Shown piece after piece: positions 30,861 to 36,982 of a stretch of 37,924 nucleotides of DNA. A program made the translations under genes and the position numbers. Source of the DNA: Microcaldota archaeon (GTDB taxonomy: Archaea > Micrarchaeota > Micrarchaeia > Micrarchaeales > CABMGC01); NCBI GenBank assembly GCA_021803945.1, contig JAJZKW010000010.1, positions 1 through 37,924 on the forward strand, read 5' to 3'. Position 1 is the first letter of the stretch, and each line of letters starts with the position of its first letter. The notes beneath the pieces were generated by a model. The model was not told where the DNA came from, searched no databases, and saw only the letters and a program-made list of their open reading frames with translations.

Positions 30861-31289
30861 TCATCTCTTTGGTTTCTCCTTCTTTCCCTTAACTATCTGG
30901 TAAATGTCTGTGCCGTTGACAGCGATTACCCTGTATTTGAGGCCCGGTATGCTTCCCATCTGGCCTCTCTGCGACCCTCCCATCCCCTGGATCGTGACTT
31001 CGTCGTGCTCATCTATGAAGTTTATGGAGCCGTCGTAAGGCACATATGCCCCTACGACCTTTCCGTTCTTCACCAGCTGCACCCTTACGCACTTTATAAG
31101 CCCTGAGTGGGGCTGCTTCTGCTGCAGCACGAACTTCTGGAGGACAAGGGCCTTTGCCATGGGAACCGTGCCTACAGGATCGTGCTTTGCCTTGAGATGG
31201 AAGAACTTCCTCTTCCACCATTTCTTGAGCATCCTGTACTTCTTCCTCTTCCTTATGAGTTCCTTTGCTGCGAATTCTCCTTTTGGCAA
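30861..31289 (-). CDS. rps12: Small ribosomal subunit protein S12 (uS12)
   Basis: A 142-residue archaeal S12. It has CVRVQLVKNGKVVGAYVPYDGSINFIDEHDEVTIQGMGG and KYRVIAVNG...VKGKKEKPKR as expected. S12 lies at the decoding centre. The normally invariant loop KQPNSAIRK reads KQPHSGLIK (residues 58-66), with Asn to His, Ala to Gly and Arg to Ile, and CPGDG reads VPYDG. These are contacts near the A site, so the changes stand out. The gene follows rpl30e by 10 nt, where most archaea have nusA. Confidence 0.95.
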   Translation of the reverse strand: MPKGEFAAKELIRKRKKYRMLKKWWKRKFFHLKAKHDPVGTVPMAKALVLQKFVLQQKQPHSGLIKCVRVQLVKNGKVVGAYVPYDGSINFIDEHDEVTIQGMGGSQRGQMGSIPGLKYRVIAVNGTDIYQIVKGKKEKPKR

Positions 31290-31299
31290 ATATACACCA

Positions 31300-31599
31300 T
31301 CAATACTCTTCGTTAATTATGTTGGAGTTACCAGCATCTATTATGGCAAGGCTGTTCACTGAATAGGGCTTACCGCATACGGTGCCCAGCTTGAGCGAGC
31401 CACCCTTGAAGCCTATGAGCCTTATGCCTGCGATCCTGCAGACATGGTTTATGTCGTCCACTATCGACTTCTTTCCCTTCTCAGCGACGACTATCGCCTT
31501 TGCTGAATTCGTGTTGACGGCCTTTATGACCTCCCTGTAGCCTAGGCTGACCTTCCCTGTGTCAACTGCAAGCCTAACATCGTTGCTCAAATCAGCCAA
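31300..31599 (-). CDS. rpl30e: Large ribosomal subunit protein L30e
   Basis: A 99-residue L30e. It reads ADLSNDVRLAVDTGKVSLGYREVIKAV, then AKAIVVAEKGKKSIVDDINHVCRIAGI and the C-terminal LGTVCGKPYSVNSLAIID, all family hallmarks. The track starts 16 codons upstream at a TTG. The TTG at 31597-31599 is chosen because GGAGATGAT lies 3 nt before it and L30e homology begins exactly there. The upstream TTG lies about 23 nt after TATA and could be a leaderless start, so the choice is not final. It leads the rpl30e-rps12-rps7-EF-2 operon. Confidence 0.88.
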   Translation of the reverse strand: MADLSNDVRLAVDTGKVSLGYREVIKAVNTNSAKAIVVAEKGKKSIVDDINHVCRIAGIRLIGFKGGSLKLGTVCGKPYSVNSLAIIDAGNSNIINEEY

Positions 31600-31664
31600 G
31601 CTATCATCTCCGATTAAAAGAATGCCATTCTCCGTATGAAATAGCAAGTAGATATTCTTTCAAA

Positions 31665-31676
31665 AAGTATTTAAAG
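31665..31676 (-). promoter_or_regulatory. Promoter of the rpl30e-rps12-rps7-EF-2 operon
   Basis: TTTAAATACTT on the minus strand is the best TATA box. It predicts transcription starting near 31644, giving a leader of about 45 nt to the chosen rpl30e start. No rpoH/B/A genes, which often precede this cluster in archaea, lie upstream. Confidence 0.5.
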
Positions 31677-31721
31677 CTGAGTATGCCTGGATGCCGCAGT
31701 ATCCTGTGATTTTAATCAAAA

Positions 31722-31886
31722 ATGACCAGCGGTTTTAATGCCTATGCCCAGTCATGCAGGATTCGAAGCTGGCTTGTTGGTTACTGGCATGAAGCACTCT
31801 CCTGCACTACAGATCCCAAGACGACGCATGCTCCGGAGAGCGGAGGCGGAAGTGGCCCGGACATATACTTCAGAAAAAACGGCTGA
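31722..31886 (+). CDS. Possible 54-residue protein, unknown
   Basis: A short frame missing from the ORF track, which lists a different frame here. It starts ATG 31722 (MTSGFNAYAQSCRIRSWL), continues GYWHEALSCTTDPKTTHAPE and ends GPDIYFRKNG before TGA at 31884-31886. Codon choice (GGC, AAG, ACG, CCG) resembles the neighbouring genes, and two cysteines and a GGGSG spacer are present. Against it, the nearest TATA-like box (GATTTTAATC, about 31709-31718) is only 9 nt from the ATG, and no family is recognised. Confidence 0.3.
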   Translation: MTSGFNAYAQSCRIRSWLVGYWHEALSCTTDPKTTHAPESGGGSGPDIYFRKNG

Positions 31887-31976
31887 GAGCGATGAGATTG
31901 CGGTTGATTGGAGAATTGATGGATAGATATAAAAATCTCAGGCGGGCAATAAATAACAGATAGAAAGGAGATATGC

Positions 31977-32210
31977 ATGACACATATGAACATGATAGTG
32001 ACTGAGGATCTCAACAGGAAGATGAAGCGTTTCCCTAAAGTGAAGTGGGATGCGATTGCTAGAGAAGCGATAGAAAAAGAGATAGAGAAATTGGACATTA
32101 TGGATAAGCTGCTGGCAAAAAGTAAATTGACAGAAAGAGGTGCAGAAGCCCTTGGACATAAAATAAAGCATGCGATGAGCGAGAGGTTCAAGTATGCGCC
32201 TGGTCGTTGA
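31977..32210 (+). CDS. vapB: VapB-like antitoxin
   Basis: A 77-residue protein. MIVTEDLNRKMKRFPKVKWDAIAREAIEKEIEKLDIMDKLL matches archaeal VapB: a strand and helix that dimerise and bind DNA, followed by a C-terminal part (AEALGHKIKHAMSERF) that would fill the toxin active site. It would block VapC and repress the operon. GGAGA lies 6 nt before the ATG. A TATA-like GATATAAAAATC at about 31925-31936 predicts a start near 31957. The last 17 nt overlap vapC. Confidence 0.8.
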   Translation: MTHMNMIVTEDLNRKMKRFPKVKWDAIAREAIEKEIEKLDIMDKLLAKSKLTERGAEALGHKIKHAMSERFKYAPGR

Positions 32211-32616
32211 TACTAACAGAATAGCGGCAGCTCTTATCAAAGATTCTACTACAAGACGGATTATTCTTACTAGCAGGATTCGTTTTGTAACGGTTGGACT
32301 TTCTCTCAAAGAAATCAAAAGATATAAAGCAGAATTTTTGGAGAAGGCAAAGATAAGTGAGGTTGAATTTTACAAAATATTGGCTTTGCTATTCGAGAAA
32401 ATAGATATTGCAGATGACATTGTTATAGCGGATAGGATGGCAGACGCACGGAGGATTATGGACAATATAGATAAAGATGACACGAAGTTCATTGCTCTTG
32501 CTTTAGCTGTAGAGAACGATGGAATATGGAGTGAGGATAGGCACTTTTTTATGCAGAAAACAATCAAAACATGGAATACCATTGATATTCTAGGATTTTT
32601 GGGGTGGCAGAATTAG
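32194..32616 (+). CDS. vapC: VapC-like PIN-domain toxin
   Basis: A 140-residue PIN-domain ribonuclease. The acidic metal-binding residues are in place: Asp6 (VVDTN), Glu40 (LSLKEIKRY), Asp95/Asp96 (DKDDTKFIALALAVE) and Asp115 (WSEDRHF). It is expected to cut tRNA, rRNA or mRNA when not bound by VapB. The gene appears intact. Base composition is more AT-rich (many AAA, ATA, GAT codons) than the ribosomal and ATPase genes, which hints at acquisition by transfer. Its end faces the convergent glycosyltransferase gene 85 nt away. Confidence 0.85.
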   Translation: MRLVVDTNRIAAALIKDSTTRRIILTSRIRFVTVGLSLKEIKRYKAEFLEKAKISEVEFYKILALLFEKIDIADDIVIADRMADARRIMDNIDKDDTKFIALALAVENDGIWSEDRHFFMQKTIKTWNTIDILGFLGWQN

Positions 32617-32701
32617 ATGCAAGCGAAAAGGTTAATTTACGAAACGAGAGCGTATAATTTGGGTGTATTGAATAATTCGCCTGCTGTATCTGGAAGTGCC
32701 G

Positions 32702-34510
32702 TCATTGTACCGCATTCTTTCCGGTTATCCTGTATATGTGGAAGGTGACATTCCAGCTATATCCAGTATAGTTCTGCGTGGCTACGTCCTCCATGGTGTA
32801 ATTTCTCATTATGTTGCTGCACTCTGTCTGCGTGTCTGAGTAGATCGTGCCAGACCTTTGCCCTATATAGCAGCTTAGGCCATAGTCAAAGTACAGGCAT
32901 TTGTTGGACATGTTTGAGAGTATACTGGAGTATTCGGGGATGCTTATCCATGTCGCATAGATATTCGCCCTGCCGATAACATACCAGAATGGGGGCTTGA
33001 AGGTCACCACGGTGCAGTTCTGGGGTATTTTGTTGTAGTTTGCAAGGAGGAAGTTCTCGTCTGCCCTTTCCCCCGCAAAGGCTGCCATTGCTGAAGGAGG
33101 CTGCGCGGTTATGGTTATGAACTGGAATGCAGGCAAGGATATGAATACTATGAAAAGCGCGATCAGTACGCTGAAATTTGCGCCCTGGCTTTTTTTCCTG
33201 GGCTTTTTTGAAGCAAGTTTCTTCTTGATCAGGTCGTATGAATAAACAAACCCAAAACCTGAAAACAGGGACAATGCAGCGAAGTCACCTAGAAAATACC
33301 TGACATCGTCTCCCAGGCTGTAAAGCACCCCTCCTGCGTAAAAAGCCGTGTAAAACGTGAAAATGGCAGCGAATAGTATGAAGAGCGCGGTAAATTCCCG
33401 GAACTTTCTTCTTGCCAGCATCCCTGCGGCCCCGATAAGCGCAAATATGGTTATTGTTACAGGGAATTCGATGTGATATGCAAAATTATAGTACGAGGCC
33501 CCCTGGTTCTGCACTGTGTCGAATGCGCCGAACCAGAATTGCACGTTTGAAATGGCATTGCTTTCGAAGTTCTGCAGGCTTATCATTGACTGGTTTGCAT
33601 TGACAGCCGCTCCGAAAGAGTGCTGAAGGGCGAAATGGAGGAATATTGCCTGTGGAAATGCAGCTACGGCAAAGATTAGGACGAGCAAGGCCAGTTCGGC
33701 TTTTTTCGGCTTTGTGCCGCCCTTTTTTGACCAGCTCCTGTCGACCACAGCAATTCCGAGGATAATCGGGAGTATGATGACGCCATCGGCCTTCAGGGTC
33801 ATTAAATAGGCGATGGCAAACAATGCAGAGATTCCTATCCTGAAGTCCCTCTTCCTGAGATACATCAAAGACAGCAGCACGGACAGAAGGATGAAGCAGA
33901 GCACGGATATGTCAGGTATGGTGGTCCTTGAATAGCTCATGAACAGGGGTATCGATGCAAGGGCTATGCTTGACATCAGCGAATACCTCTCGTCTTCGAA
34001 GAGGATGTATGAGACAAAGAAGATCAATACCACTGAGATTATGCCGAGGAGGAAGGTAGTAGAATAGGCCACGGCTATATTTATGCCGAAAATGCCAAAT
34101 GCGATTGCAAGCAGCATAGGCCATCCGCCTGGCTGGTGGAAGAATCCTATCGTGCCAGGCACGCAGTTGGTTGCCGTTGAGAAGCTGCATATGCCGAAAA
34201 GATGGTCCATGAGCATGGACTTTGCCATGCTCATGTATATGTATTCATCATTGTACAAGAGATGGTAATTCTGCACAAACGAGACTTCAAGGAAGATGAA
34301 TACCAGTACTGTTATCAGCAGGTATTTTAGGTACTCTTTATTCACGTTCCGAAAGTAGCCTGATATCCTCTTTGCATTGGCTGCCAGGCTTAAAACAAGG
34401 GCTGCGAGCAGGGCAATGTAATAGAAGAAAAATATGTGGTTGAAATTATTGGAGAATGGCAGGAAGACATGCGAAAGGATATTAAACAGGAAGGTCATAG
34501 AGGTTTGCAT
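32702..34510 (-). CDS. GT-C-type membrane glycosyltransferase (GT39/ArnT-like)
   Basis: A 602-residue membrane protein with about ten or more helices. NYHLLYNDEYIYMSMAKSMLMD in the first outer loop holds the acidic DE motif of GT-C enzymes that use polyprenyl-phosphate sugars. Further on, FFHQPGGWPMLLAIAFGIFG matches the PPGYPLLLA-type loop of the ArnT/PMT group. The C-terminal outer region (about 470-602) is soluble with three cysteines. It probably transfers a sugar to lipid or protein on the outer face. It is the last gene of an operon that codes for sequon-rich surface proteins, which are plausible substrates; that link is inference. Confidence 0.75.
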   Translation of the reverse strand: MQTSMTFLFNILSHVFLPFSNNFNHIFFFYYIALLAALVLSLAANAKRISGYFRNVNKEYLKYLLITVLVFIFLEVSFVQNYHLLYNDEYIYMSMAKSMLMDHLFGICSFSTATNCVPGTIGFFHQPGGWPMLLAIAFGIFGINIAVAYSTTFLLGIISVVLIFFVSYILFEDERYSLMSSIALASIPLFMSYSRTTIPDISVLCFILLSVLLSLMYLRKRDFRIGISALFAIAYLMTLKADGVIILPIILGIAVVDRSWSKKGGTKPKKAELALLVLIFAVAAFPQAIFLHFALQHSFGAAVNANQSMISLQNFESNAISNVQFWFGAFDTVQNQGASYYNFAYHIEFPVTITIFALIGAAGMLARRKFREFTALFILFAAIFTFYTAFYAGGVLYSLGDDVRYFLGDFAALSLFSGFGFVYSYDLIKKKLASKKPRKKSQGANFSVLIALFIVFISLPAFQFITITAQPPSAMAAFAGERADENFLLANYNKIPQNCTVVTFKPPFWYVIGRANIYATWISIPEYSSILSNMSNKCLYFDYGLSCYIGQRSGTIYSDTQTECSNIMRNYTMEDVATQNYTGYSWNVTFHIYRITGKNAVQ

Positions 34511-34522
34511 TTTTCTTCCTTC

Positions 34523-35254
34523 TTACGTTTTCTTGCAGCAGTTCTCAGATGCCATCTTGGCCGCAAGCATCTCTGCGATTCGCCTTGAGATAGTCCCGTT
34601 GAGATGGTTTGTATATCCGTTGATTACCACGGTGCCCACTGCATTGTTGAAGGAGAATATGCTCGTATACTGGTAATCCGGCATAAGGAGGATTGCGTTA
34701 GGAGGGCTTATGTCTGTTGCATTGAACACGGCTATCGAGCTTATTGTGTATATATGAATGCTACCTCCTGAGGAGCTGTAGTTGGAGATGTTTGTGCTGT
34801 TTAGCACATATCCTCTTATTGACTGGTTGGCATTGTTGCTGAACAGCATGCTGTTCACCGATTCTGCGGCAGAACTGCTGTTGTTCATAAGGAACACTAT
34901 GACTCCTATTGTCTTTGGGAGGGTTGAAAGGTTGTTGAGGTCGCCAGAAAAGTTGAAGATGGAAGATGATGAAGCCAAGTAGCCGAGATTCTTGAGGACT
35001 GGCGAGAATGGAGTAATCCTGCCGGTGTATATTGGTATATAGCTGGAATTATGCGTTGCTGCAGCTATGTCGGTTATATTCAGGTTAGGTATGTTGTAAG
35101 CTATGGATTGAGTTATGCTGCCAATCTGCGAAGCAGGAAGCGTATTGAGATTGCTAGAACGGAGGACTGCGAAAACAATGGCAACAATCAGTAGGAGTAT
35201 TACGATTGTTGTGGAATCTGACTGCCATGCGTCTTTTCTTTTTCTCCTTCGCAT
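34523..35254 (-). CDS. Membrane-anchored sequon-rich protein, third of a related trio
   Basis: A 243-residue protein. A basic N-terminus (MRRRKRKDAWQSD) precedes one hydrophobic anchor (TTIVILLLIVAIVFAVL, about 15-32), and the rest is outside. About ten N-x-S/T sites are visible. The middle VGVIVFLM-like strand (IGVIVFLMNNSSSAAESVNSMLF) and the end AVGTVVINGYTN...RRIAEMLAAKM match the corresponding parts of the two upstream proteins weakly, so it looks like a diverged paralog. It has a CCKK end. Its start lies 2 nt after the stop of the preceding gene and the glycosyltransferase starts 12 nt after it. Confidence 0.65.
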   Translation of the reverse strand: MRRRKRKDAWQSDSTTIVILLLIVAIVFAVLRSSNLNTLPASQIGSITQSIAYNIPNLNITDIAAATHNSSYIPIYTGRITPFSPVLKNLGYLASSSSIFNFSGDLNNLSTLPKTIGVIVFLMNNSSSAAESVNSMLFSNNANQSIRGYVLNSTNISNYSSSGGSIHIYTISSIAVFNATDISPPNAILLMPDYQYTSIFSFNNAVGTVVINGYTNHLNGTISRRIAEMLAAKMASENCCKKT

Positions 35255-35256
35255 CC

Positions 35257-35979
35257 TTAAACGCCTTGAAGCTGATTGTATATATGCCTTCCTATATTTA
35301 AAGTGTAGTTCTGGTTATATTTGTTTTTGACACCGAAGACTGCCACTATCACAGCGTAATTCTTGTATATGATGTCGAGTTGGTTCAGTTCGAGGTTGGC
35401 ATATGCCGGTGAAAGCGTTACCAGGAAGGCCCTGGCATTTGGCATGCTTACGCTTACTGACGAGGCATTGGAAGTGAAATCGTAGCTGTTCGAAGAGACG
35501 TAATAATTACTATTGTTGAAGTATTTTGTACCGTTTGATAGCATCTGCCACTGTGACGTTGCACTCTCATTTGTGTAATTGAACACGGAAATGAGCATTG
35601 CGACAGGAGCAGTGGAGTTACTGAGGGACGGAGGAGGCACTAGTGGATAATCAAAAGGCAATTCATTGCTTCCAGCCATTACTGGCGAAGTGAAATTCAG
35701 TCCGTATTCGCTTGCGAAGTAATACGCCAATCCTTGGCTTTTGTTTGAATATGGTCCCAGGTTCATAAAGTGAACATAAGAACCTGTATTGGGTACCCCA
35801 TATAGCGCATTGGATCTATTTGTAAATGCCGTTATGTTTGTATTGATATGCCTTTGTGCTGGCACCTGCTCGGCAGTATGTACTATCAAAGCGAATATGA
35901 TTGCGATGACAATTACTGCGGTAATGTTTTTTAGCGTGGTACTTTTTGAAACTTTTATTTTTTTATTCGCTTTACGCAT
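35257..35979 (-). CDS. Membrane-anchored sequon-rich protein, second of the trio
   Basis: A 240-residue protein. After the basic MRKANKKIKVSK comes an anchor (NITAVIVIAIIFALIVHTA). The outer part contains RSNALYGVPNTGSY, EYGLNFTSPVMAGSNELPFDYPL, VAMLISVFNYTNESATSQ and YKNYAVIVAVFGVKNKYNQNYT. Each block has a clear counterpart, in the same order, in the next gene upstream (36038-36973). About eleven N-x-S/T sites are seen. No known family was recognised. The ORF track starts at a TTG eight codons earlier; ATG 35979 is preferred because the basic anchor begins there. Confidence 0.68.
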   Translation of the reverse strand: MRKANKKIKVSKSTTLKNITAVIVIAIIFALIVHTAEQVPAQRHINTNITAFTNRSNALYGVPNTGSYVHFMNLGPYSNKSQGLAYYFASEYGLNFTSPVMAGSNELPFDYPLVPPPSLSNSTAPVAMLISVFNYTNESATSQWQMLSNGTKYFNNSNYYVSSNSYDFTSNASSVSVSMPNARAFLVTLSPAYANLELNQLDIIYKNYAVIVAVFGVKNKYNQNYTLNIGRHIYNQLQGV

Positions 35980-36037
35980 ACAAATCATTTTTGGGCATGG
36001 CAAGTATGCTTGAAGTTACTGAAATCACTATGTTATA

Positions 36038-36973
36038 TTATGCGTATATACGGGATTTGAGCATGCTGAGAAAGTGTGATGCAATTATTTTTGTATAATT
36101 TTCGTTGTACTTGCCTAAAATGCCGAATGTGTATATCGTGATCACATAATCCTTGTAGCCTAACGTTACTTGATTCTGTATAAGGTGTACATACACTGGG
36201 GCAATGCTGCTCATGAAAGCAGGAGCTGCACTTATATTTACATTTTTTGAATAGGGAATCAGGGTGCTGGTATTGATACCCGTGCTATTGACTACGGAGC
36301 CATTGGCCATGTAGTATATGTTTATACTGCTATTGATATTGTTGGGGCGCTGCGAGCTGTTATATGCTGTCTTGCTGTTATATGCATACTGCAGATTCTC
36401 TAAATATTCTGCAGTGGAATAATTAAAATTACTGGCTTTCCATAAATAAATCATAACAGCCACAGGAGAGTTTTCAGAAGCGTATGAAGGAGGGATTGGA
36501 AGGTTGTATGTTAAAGGCACGGTCGAGGAGTAATTTATTACAGGATCAGTAAAATCTAATCCGTAGGAATTGCTATAAAATGCCACTGTGCCTACAGTCG
36601 TATAATTGGTATTCTGACTAATGCTAGAATTTTGGAAGCTGGAAGATAGCGTGAATGACCCTTGATTTGGAATGCCAAAAAGAGCATTTGACTTGTTCAC
36701 AAGCGTGCTGACGTTTAAAATGCGCACCGGAGCGACACTTGTTGTATTTGATATTGACGATGTTGCCTGGGCAGTTTTCTGCCCTGCAGAATTTGTGCTA
36801 AAATAAAATGATATGAATATAATCAGGATTAATGCAATAGCTGATATTAAAAGTAGCTTGCCGTTCTTTTTGGGCTGATGCGTTTCTGTTACACTTTGCT
36901 CTTGGATTTGAGGGCCTTGTATCGTCTCCGTATTTGGCTGGGGCTGGATTTCTGAATTCATCTGTAATATCAT
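36038..36973 (-). CDS. Membrane-anchored sequon-rich protein, first of the trio
   Basis: A 311-residue protein. Unlike its paralog it has a cytoplasmic Q/P/T-rich head of about 35 residues (SEIQPQPNTETIQGPQIQEQ), then KKNGK and an anchor (LLLISAIALILIIFISFYF). The outer part has KSNALFGIPNQGSF, SYGLDFTDPVINYSSTVPLTYNLPI, VAVMIYLWKASNFNYSTAEY and YKDYVITIYTFGILGKYNENYT, parallel to the gene at 35257-35979. At least a dozen N-x-S/T sites occur. The stop of the Hint gene lies about 9 nt before this ATG, so it is co-transcribed with it. The start could also be the ATG at 36961. Confidence 0.68.
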   Translation of the reverse strand: MILQMNSEIQPQPNTETIQGPQIQEQSVTETHQPKKNGKLLLISAIALILIIFISFYFSTNSAGQKTAQATSSISNTTSVAPVRILNVSTLVNKSNALFGIPNQGSFTLSSSFQNSSISQNTNYTTVGTVAFYSNSYGLDFTDPVINYSSTVPLTYNLPIPPSYASENSPVAVMIYLWKASNFNYSTAEYLENLQYAYNSKTAYNSSQRPNNINSSINIYYMANGSVVNSTGINTSTLIPYSKNVNISAAPAFMSSIAPVYVHLIQNQVTLGYKDYVITIYTFGILGKYNENYTKIIASHFLSMLKSRIYA

Positions 36974-36982
36974 CAAAACACT

